Below are positions 33,326-47,805 of a stretch of 64,000 nucleotides of DNA, piece after piece. Location of the stretch: assembly GCA_029721435.1 (NCBI GenBank), contig CM056582.1:43048611-43112610 (forward strand), written 5' to 3'. This DNA is from Gymnothorax reevesii (lineage: Eukaryota; Chordata; Actinopteri; Anguilliformes; Muraenidae). The notes under the pieces were generated by a model, which made no database searches, had not been told where the DNA came from, and saw nothing but the letters and a program-made list of their open reading frames with translations. The position numbers and the translations under genes are program-made. How positions within the stretch are numbered: the stretch's first letter is position 1; each line of letters begins with the position of its first letter.

Positions 33326-36300
33326 CAACTGAGGAAATCAGGAAAAGACAGCACTGTACAAAAATATGGGAAATTTCAGTGAGGGGAATACTTTTTCATG
33401 GCGCTGTAGTTGGTGTAATGGATCAAAATTCAACACACTAATTTTTGTTAGACATGCAAAGACCTTAAGCGCTGCAAATATTGTATGTTTCTCAAGCATG
33501 ACCTTCAGATTCTGAGGCAGCTGGCACAAACTGGCATAATACCACACAATGAAACATTGAATCATTGTGCAGCTGAAAAGACTAGCACACTCCACTGTGA
33601 CATGCTTTGCAACAAATATATCCATTGCCCAGATGAACATGTGACCATGAGGGAAGAGAGTGGTTACATGTGTGTGTGTGTGTCTGCGTGAGTGCACAAT
33701 AAATGCTTTACAATTGATTTTTTTTTTTTAAACAGCAGTGAATTTGATAAAATAATTTTCCATCAAAACTGCAGTTCACTGTGCAGCCTTAGAAATTACA
33801 TGTTTTTCAGGCTGTACAACAGTAGATGTCATCCTTCAGGACATTACTTTGACACTGCTGCCACTCAGAGATAATTACCACACTGTCTGCCTGGCTGGAT
33901 TCGGTCTTTTCTGTGAAGCACACCTGCTAAATTGCACCTCAAGACTTTACACGTTGTATTTGTTTCTCTAATTTAAGCTTTGCCCTAAGAATTAATAACT
34001 GGACAAATGATTTCAGTGGACAAAAGTAGGGTATATGCACAAAATTTTCACATTTTTCACTCAGTTGAAGCTATTGTGGCCTTGTGGTGGCACTGCAGGA
34101 AGGAGTATGGGGTCCAGAAAATGAACAGGGGAGCTACTTTAGGTTCCAAGGATGTTCACAGCAAATTTTACCCTCTTCCTTTAAGAACAGTTACACTTCA
34201 TGCATTTTGAAAGGAAGGACAAAAAAAATTTTGTTTGGCCTTAGGTACAGTCATGACGTTACCAAAACAAGGGAATGGGTCTTCCATGCACCAAAACATT
34301 CACAGCAAAATTGATCTGATTCTCATTAGAACAGTCAGGCTTTTTTTGCATGACAAAATGTAGGTTAACCATGGGCGTCAGTTTGTTTTGAAAAGTGGGG
34401 GAGACGATAACTATCAGAATGAGAGCGTTTTGAGAAGTGGTGGGGGCAATGACATTAATGTTTCCACTTTTCGTGAAACGCTACCGTCACATGCATCAGT
34501 GTATTTCATGTTTTAAATGTTTTTTTTTTTGGTGAATTTTAGACATTTATTTGCTTCAGAGATAATGTGAATGACCTGCGTTTCCATCAACCGGCTTGGA
34601 GCAAATAAACTCCAATGTATTAAACCATGTTTTCCACAAGACAGCAATAAATCACTTGTAACCTATAAAGGATACTACATATACAGTACAACAGTAGAGG
34701 AAGAGGAGGTCGCAATTTGATCCAAAAAAAAAAAAAAACCTAAAAATAGCACGATGGAAACCCGACTACTGTCATGTACTGAATTAGATAAACCTTGTTT
34801 TTTTTTTTTTTCGACCGGGGGAATGCGATCGCAGGATTGATACCTGGAAATTACATTTCATTCCATTGTTTGAATAATTGAATCAATTATACGTTATCAA
34901 TGAACGTAGCAGAAGTGGGAAATCGCAAGGCGCAAACGGAACACCGAAACACTGGATTAATGAGTAGTAATGGGAACACATATCGGAGTTAACGAGCTGC
35001 ATGGCGGCATATCCCTGGGTTACGCAGTTTGCTGTAGGAAAGGGGTAACAGTTACTATCAGGGTTCGAATTACACATTGGCTTTCGGCGGAGCCCCATTT
35101 TCCGGTGGGCACCACTACTAAAACAGGTCACATGCACATGCGCTAATACAAGAGTGTTAGCAGCGTGGTCATTAACAGGGTTACTGCAAAAGATATTGTA
35201 CGAATACCATTGTTAGCAGGTAATATTTCATCGCGGCACAAGAGAACGTCAAATTTCTGGGAAGAAAACAAGAATGAAATTGATCATTAGCTGGGAAGGA
35301 ATTCCATATTCAACCAATATCAAATGAAATCAGTACTTTTTTGGCTCACCTTTATGTTTGGGTACCCAGAGAAGCATTCGGGTGTGTTGACTACCTTTTG
35401 TACATCCAGTCAAGACTATTAAGAGTTTAATTTCTGGAGCTGCTGTACATGGTAATAGCATTTAATAGCAACAGCCATGTTACTGATGACATATCAGGTT
35501 GCTAGGGCATACGCAACTGTTTCCTCTACCGCGATAATTGGGTCACTTAAAACATCCGAAAACTTGCATTTTTGTGCAGCTACCTTACTAGTGCATTATT
35601 TCACATAAAAGCAGGATATGATGGTGACTTGAAAAAGCACACGAAAAGATGGACAAAAGCTGCAATATTTGGCAATATTTAAATATATTTGAAACAATGC
35701 CACCATGTGCTCCAAATGGCCCAGCTGAACATCGTTGGCATAAACCTTATGAAATGATCAATTTACTGCACAGATAGCCTTATTTCTGCCATATATCCTA
35801 TATATAAAAATTGACTCTGGACTAAAACAAAAGTCCCTTGTAGGCATACTTACCTATTTATATGGCATTTGGCAAGCTTGCATAGAGCAAATTCCTCGAC
35901 TTTTCTTGAAATCTATACAATAGCCATGAAAGTTGTCATTATTTAGGTCAAACGCTAACTTAGCTTGATCTGTTACCATCTGGCTGCATCGTTGCTTGAG
36001 GGAGGGTTGTCCGTGATGCGGCAACTGCTAGTAAGAAAGCCGAATGAACTTAGTTTTGGCAGCTTTGCTACCGTCTCCTCCTGTTCTTTTCTTTCTTTCC
36101 TTCCCTATCCACCAGGAATTCTGACGGCAGATGTGACAGAATTGCCTTAAAAATGCGTACGTTTTTGCGTTTTTATAAATTAAAAGCTACGGAGAGGATC
36201 ATAGGGTCGCCGCTATCACCTCTGTACAGCAGGAAAAATGGTTCAACATGATTTCCATCGAGAGTTACCTCATGTGGAAATGCCAAATTTGGCCAAGTGG

Positions 36301-36801
36301 TGGCACTACAGAAGACGTTTGGAGCCACCACAATCAACTTCTTTCGAGGATGTTGAAAGCAGATTTGACATGATTTCCATCAGAGCTCTTTGAGTTATTA
36401 CAAATTTTAAAAATGAATTTTGCCTAGTGGTGATGCTACAGCAGGGGTCATCAGGTGACCAACATAACAGACAGCCGTGCTCAGTGAACCAGAAACAATC
36501 AAATGAAGTGTCACATGATCCCCATCAAAAATTTTTGAGTGATTGCATTCGGAAAATAAAGATTGACTCGGTGGTGATGCAACAGAAAAGGTTGTAGGGT
36601 CAGACAAGACGAGAGGGTTTTTCCTCTATGCACCCTATGCACCAGGAATGATAACAAGTAATCTCATGTGATTCCCATAAAAACTGATTCGGTGGTTACA
36701 GCACTTGAGGCGAATCCATAATATTGCCCAAAAATTCAGGTTTGTGGATATCATTCAAAAGTGATTATGAAAAGTCACATTTTGTTTCCAAAGTTGAATC
36801 A
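33326..36801. other. Non-coding stretch with weak repeat traces
   Basis: GGAATACTTTTTCATGGCGC plus TGTA near 33395 resembles a lone Tc1-like terminus of the 36802 family. ATGGGCGTCAGTTTGTTTTG near 34373 and CAGGGTTCGAATTACACATT near 35059 resemble termini of hAT-type elements without visible partners. Two A/T homopolymers (34725, 34797) are present. No exon was found. Confidence 0.4.
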
Positions 36802-38367
<1,566 letters not shown>

Positions 38368-38769
38368 TGTAGTTTTTGTTCATTGTTGAGCCCAGTGGTA
38401 CTCATTGGGCAGGTTCAGGCGCTCAGTGACAAGATACGAGGGGTGCCTTATTGGAGACAAGACAAATAGCCCTACAAAGTGTATCAATAATGTGGGCTGC
38501 TAAGTGACCAGCCTGAGAAAATGCCTTTAAATTTTAAAATCAGATGAATCCCACTTTTACATTTCCTCACTTGGTAAATGTGAGGACTGAAGATTTGCTT
38601 CCATTTTATTTGCATTGCTGAAAGTGATTATTTTATTTGCTAGCACCTGATTCATAAACAAACCTCATCTCTGGAATTCCTTCATATCTCTTGTGCTGCC
38701 TGGCCAGTTGGAACCAGGTAGTCAGACCCATGGAAACTCACTGCTGCTAATTATTCTTGTCTCAGCAAT
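38368..38769. other. Non-coding stretch, nothing identified
   Basis: No exon or repeat recognised between the Tc1-like element and the next repeat. Confidence 0.4.
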
Positions 38770-39020
38770 GTTTATTACCTCTGTCAACGAGATTATGTTT
38801 TCATTCCTGTTTGTTTGTCAACTGTATTACTCAAAAGGTTAAGGACAAATTTGCACAAAATTTGGTAGGATGTTAGGTGGGACTCCACGGATGAGTTGAT
38901 TCAATTCAGGAAGTGATCCGGAACATATTCTGGATTCCAGATCCGAAAGAACCAATAAAATTGAATACTGACATTTGGCTTGGCGGAGGTATGTGCAGTA
39001 CCGAGTGCCCTTCTAGTTCA
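38770..39020. repeat. Widespread animal repeat (CCTC-GTCAACGAG...GGCGGAGGT type)
   Basis: Contains ACCTCTGTCAACGAGATTAT, GTTTGTTTGTCAACTG, CAAAATTTGGTAGGATGTTA, GAAGTGATCCGGAACATATT and GGCTTGGCGGAGGTATGTGC, then CGAGTGCCCTTCTAGTT. This succession is common in many fish and invertebrate genomes; I know it from memory only. There is no coding content. Confidence 0.55.
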
Positions 39021-39397
39021 GACCCGCCGCACCAACTGTGTGAAATATCTGAGTGAATAATAAACTTTATTATTTTTAATAACCTTTAAACCTTTGACAT
39101 TTTTTAAGTTTGCAATTTTGGGTTAAATTGATGACTAAAGACATTTTGAAATCATACAAGTACCTACCAGTTTTACTTTGCACTAATGTGTCCAGTTTGG
39201 TTACTTCATGTTAGATTTCATTGCTGTAGCGTGCCATTCAAGTGCTGCCGTAAAACCGCTGTATAAGCAATCATTTAGAGAACTTGAGCTGTAATCCTTT
39301 TGAAAGTAGAATATAGAATGATGTAGAAATTGTGGTGCCCGCCCTTATGTATGGATTGTGACTGAAGAGGCCAAAGGGAGTACATTTGTTGCCCTTG

Positions 39398-40460
39398 TAC
39401 AAAACCCAAAACCAGTGAAGTTGGCACGTTGTAAAAACAGAATACAATGATTTGCAAATCCTTTTCAACTTATATTCAATTGAATACATTGCAAAGACAA
39501 GATGTTTAATGTTCAAACTGAGAAACTTTATTATTTTTTTGCAAATAATCATTAACTTAGAATTTAAAGGCAGCAACACATTGCAAAAAAGTTGGCACAG
39601 GGGCCTTTTTACCACTGTGTTACATCGCCTTTCCTTTTAACGACACTCAGTAAACGTTTGGGAACTGAGGAGACTTTTTGAAGCTTTTCAGGTGGAACTC
39701 TTTCCCATTCTTGCTTGAGGTACAGCTTAAGTTGTTCAACAGTCCGGGGTCTCCGTTGTCGTATTTTACGCTTCATAATGTGCCACACATTTTCAATGGG
39801 AGACAGGTCTGGACTACAGGCAGGCCAGTCAAGTACCCGCACTCTTTTACTACGGAGCCATGCTGCTGTAACACGTGCAGAATGTGGCTTGGCATTGTCT
39901 TGCTGAAATAAGCAGGGGCGTCCATGAAAAAGACGTTGCTTGGATGGCAACATATGTTGCTCCAAAACCTGTATGTACCTTTCAGCATTAATGGTGCCTT
40001 CACATATGTGCAAGTTGCCCATGCCTTGGGCACTAATACACCCCCATACCATCACAGATGCTGGCTTTTGAACTTTGCGCCTATAACAGTCCTGATGGTT
40101 CTTTTCCTCTTTGGTCTGGAGGACACGACGTCCACAGATTCCAAAAACAATTTGAAATGTGGACTCGTCAGACCACAGAACACTTTTCCACTTTGCATCA
40201 GTCCATCTTAGATGAGCTTGGGCCCAGCGAAGCCGGCAGCGTTTCTGGGTGCTGTTGATAAATGGCTTTCGCTTTGCATTGTAGAGCTTTAACTTGCACT
40301 TGCAGATGTAGCGACGAACTGTAGTTACTAACAGTGGTTTTCTAAAAAGTGTTCCTGAGCCCATGTGGTGATGTCCTTCACACACTGATGTCGGTTTTTG
40401 ATGCAGCACCGCCTGAGGGATCGAAGGTCACAGGCATTCAATGTTGGTTTTCGGCTTGCC
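39398..40460 (-). mobile_element. Tc1-like transposon copy b, 5'-truncated
   Basis: Inverted relative to copy a (23608-24745) and homologous along its whole length. The outer end is TA then CAAAACCCAAAACCAGTGAA at 39398. The other end fades near 40460 after TTGGTTTTCGGCTTGCC, where the two copies diverge, so the TIR and N-terminal coding region are missing here too. Confidence 0.8.
39609..40455 (-). pseudogene. Tc1/mariner-family transposase, frameshifted near the N-terminus
   Basis: The frame from 40409 gives 266 codons, most of a DD34E transposase. From about 40340 onward it keeps all three catalytic residues: WSDESTFQ, FQQDNAKPHSA and SPDLSPIENVW. Upstream of 40340 the reading is out of phase: one extra T in CACTTTTTAGAAAACC shifts the frame. 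In the other frame it reads the CIKNRHQCVKDITTW segment seen in copy a. The N-terminal paired-like domain is truncated. Copy a has a stop where this copy reads Leu (GMGNLHICEG). This is the better preserved of the two copies, but it cannot make a full-length protein. Confidence 0.85.
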
Positions 40461-40727
40461 ATAGTTATTTCCCCCCTTTTAGCCCGCTTGGCCTCCAGGC
40501 CAATCAGACCTATGCGGTGGTTAGATGCCTTTGTGGTGGTCTGTCGTGCGTCCGTAAACTTTTTGCCTTCTCAGCACTCTAGCGCCTTCAGTTTTTCCAC
40601 TGTTCCTTTTTGTATTTTATGTGCGTGTATATGGTACGAAAATCTAGGCCAAGTTCGATTTTGGCCATGTTTGGCCGAGCGGGCACAGTGGCTTTGCCAC
40701 TATTTTTGTTTAGTGCACTCCCTTTCT
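40461..40727. other. Short non-coding stretch, nothing identified
   Basis: No feature recognised between the Tc1-like copy and the SINE fragment. Confidence 0.4.
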
Positions 40728-40880
40728 TTTTTTTTTTTTAGTTTTTTAAATTTGGCATCTCCGATCCCACCCGAATCTGAAATGTCCAATTGAGGAACTA
40801 TGTACTAGGCTTGCTCATATGTGACCCCTTGCTGCCAATTCAGGAGAGTGTAGACAGTTCGCGGCTCGAAGCATCCGCCT
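40728..40880 (-). mobile_element. SINE fragment, same family as 46933-47365
   Basis: On the minus strand it ends in CGGGTGGGATCGGAGATGCC, then AAATTTAAAAAAC and an A-run, preceded by TTGGACATTTCAGATT and CAGCAAGGGGTCACATATGA. These blocks equal the 3' half of the SINE at 46933-47365. The 5' half is missing. Confidence 0.75.
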
Positions 40881-41080
40881 GTCAGTCTGCTGTGAGCTAT
40901 CCGGCTGCTCTCCGTGCACTCTCTTTGTGTTCTCTTCCTAGTCTTATATTTGTATATTTATATTTATTCTTTAATAAAATCCAGGTCCCTGCATTTGGGT
41001 GCTCTGCTCCTCCCTTTGCTCTGGCGCCCTTTTTAACACCTCTGGGTGTCTCTCCAAACGTGGTCTGAAAACATTGAATC

Positions 41081-41479
41081 ATGGTGAACTGTGGGTCACG
41101 GTGAGCTTTACCATCTGTTCCCGGACATCAGCATGTATTGCGTGACACCGCTGTAACTAGTGCCCTGCTTTTCATTGGCACGTGTGTTGATTTTGGATGG
41201 TTTTTTTTTGTGCTTCAACACAACATATTTCAACATATTTCATAATTCAAAGTAAATATCTTATACTTCCACTTCAGAATCAAAAATGTTTCAAAGCCTT
41301 CTGCCACTTTATGGTCTGCATAAATGATCAGATGATGATAACGAAGGTAAATTTGTAAGGCATTTAGAATTTTTGATCATATCAGTTGATTATTGGGTGT
41401 TTACTGAAGAGTGTCACCCACCGAAGTAACTATGACCTCACCACATAACTGATTGTTTACGTTGTACAAGTGTCCATAT
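41081..41479. other. Non-coding stretch, nothing identified
   Basis: No exon or repeat recognised. Confidence 0.4.
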
Positions 41480-42240
41480 TGAATGATGTAAAACCTGCCT
41501 GGGCGTGGTGCTCTGTCCTCTTGGTAAACTTCAGCATTTTAGAAGTGAAGTGGAGCAGCCGGAGCTGTTTAATGGATATTGGCTGTTAATCATTCCAGCT
41601 TGCGGGCAGGTGGCCTAATTGCCGACGGCGGCAGCGCCAAAGCTCTGGAGAATACCTCCGCTTTTGTTCCGCGGCTCCGCCAACGGCCTTCCGGCAGTGC
41701 GCAACTTTCATTAAACACTCGCGCTTATGTTTGCTGCAGCGCTGGCTAATGACCGACAGGAGGGTAGAGAGGGAGAGGGTGGGAGAGAGTTTGGGGGGGA
41801 GGACTGAGAGCTGACGAACAATCGGTCGGCGGCATTGGTGGGAAGCTTCAGAACTGCAGTGCTCTGCTGTTTTCCTTCCAGCTCTGAGCGAGTGAGGATC
41901 GGGCTCCGTGCTTTCAGCGTTAATTCAAGGCCCTCTTTCGCGTATATCGCAGTTACATCAGCACTATGCTTTTTAATTGCACTTTGAATGCAATTTGCTG
42001 ATTAGTAATTAGTTAAGCGACTGCATTACTATGGGGAGGTGTTCCCCTTTTCGTGTCAATCTGATATCCGTCCATCCAGCTGATTTCTGCAGTCTTATCT
42101 CTGCGCCTTAATTACTCAGTGTTGGGGACTCTGTGATCTGTGTTATTTAATAAAGCGATTCATGGTTTATCACTGCCGCGAGTGCGCTGAGCCTGCGTGA
42201 TGACCTTGAAGCACTGACTCCGTGTACAGCAGGGTTAAAG
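41480..42240. promoter_or_regulatory. Candidate conserved non-coding element
   Basis: A GC-richer, repeat-free block in otherwise AT-rich sequence, with CpG-containing stretches (TTGTTCCGCGGCTCCGCC) and homeodomain-like sites (CTGATTAGTAATTAGTTAAG at about 41999). No splice-flanked exon could be recognised. I considered a beta-neurexin promoter or first exon, but saw no signal peptide or His-rich beta-specific coding sequence. Regulatory function is inferred from composition alone. Confidence 0.3.
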
Positions 42241-44919
42241 GCCGGGGTGGGTGTTATGCAGTGAGATGGAGGTGTTGAGATGGGGGAGGGGATCTTATGT
42301 CAGTGTTGATGGATGGTCTATACAGGATTCACTAAATCCTGCACTCCTCAGTCATGTAATGGATATTTCCGTGCTTAATTAAGTGAAAATGATGAATGCC
42401 GCACTATATGTAAACGGGCTCACAGGATCCTTCATCCAGAAAATGAATGTAACGTGTAATTTTCATGTGGTTCTTTACAGTGAAGAGGCAGCTCTGTATG
42501 TGTTGCATGGCGAGTTATTCGTATGAGTGCTCCGTGATCTTTTTATTTAATTTTAAGTTTCTCTGTGAAGTTTATGTATTCATTCCCCATCTATTTGTCT
42601 CTGTTATTTGTCTCTGTCTTTGTTTTCATCGTTTCCCAGCCCGCCCCCCCCCCCTCATTCCCTTAAGTAACTCCCCCACTCGTCAGCTTGTTCGTTACCG
42701 CACCCCGAGTCACACTTTCCTGTTTCCTGTACCAAGTTTTTCCAGAGATTTGTTCACAGTTTTTTTTTACTGTGTCTGGTGCGAGTCTGTCTTTCTGTCT
42801 TGCTGCCAGTAACTCAAGGGCCCTGTATTCCCTTTGTGATTCCCTGGTTTTGATTCTCTTTCGCTTTTTGTTTTCTGAGTTTTGATTGCCCTCAGAGTCA
42901 GATTGTTTATTAGTTGGGATTCTCTGCCTGTCATTAGTAAATGATTCTGCATGCTCCCCAGAACTGCATTCATCACCTGATTCAGTCATTGATTTTGCCT
43001 TTCATTTCATCTGACTGATTGACAAAAAACTGGACTGTTTTGACTTTGAGCCTCATGACAGTAAAGCCTGTGAAACTGATTTTAGTATCTGAACCCAAGC
43101 TCTGGGTCTCAGGTCTGTCAAGTTGTACCAGAACCTCCCTTCAAAATCTAAGGCGCTCATTTTAGGAGAAACTTTTTTAGGATAACAAGGGGAACCTTCT
43201 GTACACGATAAAATGTTCAGAGGTAACTCAACACTTGCAGAGTGAAATTAACCCACAATTTGCGCCCAGAATTGCCTAAGCGAGCTCAAATAGACTCTTT
43301 ACAGGTTTATCTTTGATCATTTTACAATATCATTTTTCAATTTTCTTTAGTTTATAAAAAATGTCACATGAAACTTCACAGGAATCTCAGTATTCACGAC
43401 TGAAAAAAAATGCTTTTTCATTTGTGTTTTTCTTGACAATGAGTAAAATAATTAAATAAATAAAAATAAATATCTGTCATCACATTTTCACATTTCAGCA
43501 CATGAAAACAAAATATGTTTCTTGAAATAGCCTCAGTCATATTTTTAAACTCTCCTAAGTTTTAGTGTTTTTATAGTTTGCATGAATAATCTTATATTTG
43601 TAGACATGGTTTTCGAAAGATAGATAGATAGTCATGAAAGACAGATTGAAATCTCGCTGATAGGATTTTTACGGGGATAAAGAACAGGAGAGAGAGGGGA
43701 ATCTTCAGAGGACGGACTGCCACAGCATGCGGTGAACCCATCTTCACTCTCACCCGTAACATGAAGCTGAAGTCTGATTGCTGGCCAGACTGCGTGCACT
43801 GAGCCCGCAACAAGTGAAAATGGCTTTTTCAGCCGTGATTCCATCAGAAATGACGGCCTGTCCACACGCATCATGTCCAGGGAAGGTGCATATCACACAA
43901 GCCCTCTTCCCAAACGACTGATAATGCACATTACGCCAGCTACAAGCTTCCCTGTTCACAGTAAGTTAGTGTCTTGGTCTGCCTCTTCTAATCATTAAAT
44001 AATTTTGGAGTGTTTTTTTTTCCTTTCAAAGGGAGGCTAACTGAATCCTTTGCTTTCCTTTTCATAAAAGCATCATTTGAAAATATAGCTTTGCAGAAAG
44101 CCTTGTACAGTCTGACCAAACTCTGTGAATGTGGAGACAGACCTTCCATATAAAGCTGAGGAGAAAAAAAATGTGCACACTGCCTCTACAGTAACCGCAG
44201 CTAACAAATTGTATTTGAGGGAATTTTTTTTAATGATGACAATTATTTGGTTAGTTCATCATGGGATTTACCCAGGGCAAAGAGAAATGGGGAGAAGAAG
44301 ATGAGCTCTGTTTTTTTTCTTTTTTCCACAAAGTGCCTGCTTGTCAAAATACAGTCTGTCATTTTGTTGTTGCATGGAAAAGCATGTGACATCAGCGCCC
44401 TTACAGGGAACATTCCTGCGATTGGTTTCTTAAGCTGAAGCTTCTGGTCCCATGTGCCAGTCATAACTGTGCGCTGCACTGGTTACGAGGCTTTGGGTCT
44501 CTTACCACTGTCTTCCCAAAGCACTTTAAACTATTACCATTACTATTATTAGCACATTAAAGGGAAGGCCACAGTTTAATGGTGAAATCACACATTTTGT
44601 CAGTCATGTAATAATTCTTTGCAAGTATTTGAGAATGAAACCATTCTGGGTAATTATTTGAGGCTATTAGCAAGCCTCCTGTGATTTGCTGAACTGTCGC
44701 CTGTTTTACTCCTGTGTGTCGGGACTGGGGCCAGAATTATGAGGGGTGCCCATGAGCTCAGTGTAAGAGCTCACCTGCTCTTCCTGCTGAATTCACTTAC
44801 CGCAGCCACTGTGCTCTATCAAGGAGGGTGCAGGTGGCAGTCGAGAGGAAGTCAAATGGGCATAAATTCAATTTTCTGATTTTGACACGACAAATCTGTT
44901 AGTATTGCTATCTCTCCCC

Positions 44920-44920
<1 letters not shown>
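42241..44920. other. Non-coding stretch, nothing identified
   Basis: Includes a C-rich run (42641-42655) and a GATA tract near 43617-43630. A 108-codon antisense frame at 42663-42989 has low-complexity Lys/Arg/Ser content and no recognisable domain. Confidence 0.45.
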
Positions 44921-44921
<1 letters not shown>

Positions 44922-44955
<34 letters not shown>

Positions 44956-44956
44956 A
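44922..44956. repeat. (GT)n microsatellite
   Basis: About 14 GT dinucleotides followed by GCGCGCGAG. Confidence 0.9.
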
Positions 44957-44980
44957 GACTGTTATACTGTCAACCAGGGC

Positions 44981-45097
44981 TGCATTTCTTGAAATCACAG
45001 ATACTAACTTACATGGTTGGGCCTGTTGACTGTGAATGGATGGGCTATGTAAGTAGCTTACTTAGTTAGCAACTACGCTTTTGGGAAATGAGCCCCA
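44981..45097. repeat. Small inverted-repeat element (MITE)
   Basis: CAGGGCTGCATTTCTTGAAA on the left and, inverted, TTTTGGGAAATGAGCCCCAG on the right, with ACTAACTTACATGG against GTAAGTAGCTTACTTAGTTA inside. It is about 115 bp. The right end resembles 20155-20200. I know from memory similar GGGCTGCATTTCCCAAAAGC elements that are abundant in fish. Confidence 0.6.
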
Positions 45098-46917
45098 GTT
45101 CGACTGTTAAGAGTTGACTGAAAACAAGACTACTTTATGTGTGTGTGTCTGTGTGTTTGTGAGTGTGTGTGGGTGTCTGGTGTGTGCGTGTGAGTATGCA
45201 AACTTGTGACCCACGCCTGCACACAGGACACGGCAGGGCAGGATTAACCTGTTTCTGCGGCCTCTCCGTTCTCTGGTGGAGCTCACCACAGCGCAGGTGG
45301 CCGCACAGCTGTCCCAGTGATGTCTCAGCCCCCGTGCTACAAACTGGCGACTCATTTACATCGGGTCTGCATGTAAATACGAGTCAAACAGTCCCCTGGA
45401 ACTGCACTCATGGCTGCAGAACAGAGGGAATACATTGTGCATATAATCAGAATGCCTGTTTTATTTCTCCTTTTCTTCAAATTAAACTAGCACGACAAAA
45501 AATAAATAAAACTACTATTGAGAATGCAAAACGTGCTTTCACTGACTAATTTGCTTTTACTCAAAGTCTGACCAATTTTTTTCTCCAGTCTAATGCCCAG
45601 ACATATCTTTCTGCTGCCTACAGACTGCTCTGGGTCATGAGGCTGGGCCGTCCCAGGGCATTTTTACACAACCACAACTCATACCGACAGACCGAGTGTC
45701 GTTTTTCTGAGAATGCCTTTAAGCAAAGGCCCAATGTCTTTTGACTGGAAGCTCTGGGGATCAGTGAAGTGCTAGTAGCCTTTGGCAGAGAACAGTGGTT
45801 AGGCACGCTTAGGACATTGGTAGGAGGCAGAATAACACTGAAGGGATGCACAGAGTAGTAAGTGTGGAGAGTAACAGATCTGTTTCAAAGCCTATGGTTT
45901 GGTGTATCTACACTGCAGACCGGAAATGCATATTTACTCAGCCCGTAATGAATTGTATTTGAGTGTTCAAGCAGTTTGTTTCTGCTGCAGTTCCGTGTAA
46001 ACGACAGAGCATGTGGATATTCTGATCGCTCCAGTGTGCAGTGCAGAGCGCAGCTTGGTAGTTCTCATAATGGAGCTCGAAGTCTGTGGCCACCCTGTGG
46101 TCAACAGCACACATTACCGGTGCGGGCTCTCTTCCCGCTGTGCTTTTGTGTGTTGCAGAGCATGTGCTGCGCTACCGCACTGTGGTTGTATGTGAGTGTG
46201 TGTGTGTGTGAGTGGGTGTGGATGTATGAGGGAGAGAGAGAGGGTGCCAGAAGGAGAGAGAGGTATGCAAAGAGCAATCCATGGAGAGAAAAATCGGCAC
46301 CCTTTATTCACTAATTGCATCAGCACTTTAAAGGCATTAATAGTACTCTCATATAAAATGAAGCTATCGTGGGTAATTAAAAGATAACATGTAATGGTAT
46401 AAATGGGGTACTTCTGGGTCCTGGGTAACGTCTGCGTCATGACGAGTGAAAGTTCGTGAGTGTTGGCAAGTGATTGCATGTGCATGTTGTACAACTATTG
46501 CAGCTATTATGATTATCTGCTCAATATACTGTACCAATAAATTCAGTACCAGTCTCTTTTTGCTCATAAAAACAGGCCTAGGGGTGAATAGTCATAGTGC
46601 ATGTAATGTAGAAAATTATTGAGTCGTTTTTTTAGCAAATTAAGGTCTGATCTGATTGTGTATTCTGATGCCTGGCGCATACTGCTAATTAAATCTGAAT
46701 TGAAATTGGATCCGAGAGCATCTGGCAGATCTTATTCATGTCTTACACTATCACAAGGTTTATAATGATCCAGTAACGGCTGAACTTATGTCCTTATCAT
46801 GGTACGAGTCATCATAAGTGCGTGAAAACAGAGGCGTGATGCAGCTTTAGCTGTAGCAATTCATTGTAATACCATATCCAGTACAATAAATAATTACTAG
46901 AGGCGCTATTTATGATT
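45098..46917. other. Non-coding stretch with short GT/GA tracts
   Basis: Short TG runs lie at 45138-45180 and 46190-46220 and a GA run at 46230-46260. Open frames here are produced by these tracts or show no recognisable domain. Confidence 0.45.
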
Positions 46918-47378
46918 AAAAGAAGAACTATGTCGGGTTCGAGCCTCGGCGTACCCACCGGCAGGGGTCGGCAGCTTTTTCAGAGTAGCGCACAATTGGC
47001 TATTGCGCTACAGGGTTACAAATTGGGAAGGGACTGCTGGATTTGGGTGTTCGATAACAGCTTTGTTCGTTGCTCCGGCGCCTCCTGTTGGCCAGACGGG
47101 CGCTCGTCAGGAAGACTCCGGCTTGGTTCATGTCCGGGTATCCTCCGCCCTCGCTCTGAACTTGCGAAGATTCAACCAGCGAGTGTATAAGAATCAGTGG
47201 CTGACAGGCACGTGCTTCGGAGGAGAGCCGTGAACTGTCTTCACTATCCTGAGTTGGCAGCAAGGGGTCGCATACGAGCAAGCTTTGTACATAGTTCCCC
47301 AATTGGGCATTCCAAATTCGGGTGGGATTGGAGATGCCAAATTTAAAAAAAAAAAAAAAAAAAAAAAGAAGAACTATG
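46918..47378 (+). mobile_element. tRNA-derived SINE with target-site duplication
   Basis: The body starts TCGGGTTCGAGCCTCGG at 46933. It carries a tRNA B-box-like GGTTCGAGCC and ends with GGGATTGGAGATGCC, AAATTT and about 23 A. The 15-bp sequence AAAAGAAGAACTATG occurs immediately before the body (46918-46932) and again at its end (47364-47378): a clear target duplication produced by LINE-type retrotransposition. The A box is missing, so the 5' end is truncated. It is the best copy of a family with two more members at 19900-20085 and 40728-40880. Confidence 0.85.
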
Positions 47379-47805
47379 CTACTTTAGATGTTTGAATTGC
47401 GCTGCATAAAGTGTGTGTACACAAATCTCAAAGCCCTCTCACTATGGAACCTGGCAAATGTTATGCACTGATATTAATATTTACACGCAAGTCTATATTA
47501 TACTGCAAGTCTTCCTGGGTTCAGTTTTTGAATTGTCCCATGCAATCGTATTCTTACTGAACTCTCAGTTCCAATATTTATGTATCTATAAGTACAATTT
47601 AGCATTTTAATAAACGGTAAACACATAGAACATATAATGATAGATGTCTTCACTTGGCCTTCTTGTTTTTATGTATAGTTTCTCTTGCTCATTATTTAAA
47701 AATAATCTAGATATTGTACAGAAATATACCTGTAGACAAATATTGTATGCAAACAATTTATTATTGTTATTACCTCGACCAAATGTAGATTGGTGATCAG
47801 TTGTG
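47379..47805. other. Non-coding stretch, nothing identified
   Basis: AT-rich sequence between the SINE and the LINE. Confidence 0.4.

Noticed and set aside
41480..42240. Beta-neurexin first exon or promoter
   Set aside because: No signal peptide or beta-specific coding sequence was found; kept only as a low-confidence regulatory candidate.
42663..42989. 108-codon antisense Lys/Arg/Ser-rich frame
   Set aside because: Low complexity; it corresponds to a T- and C-rich strand without homology that I recognise.
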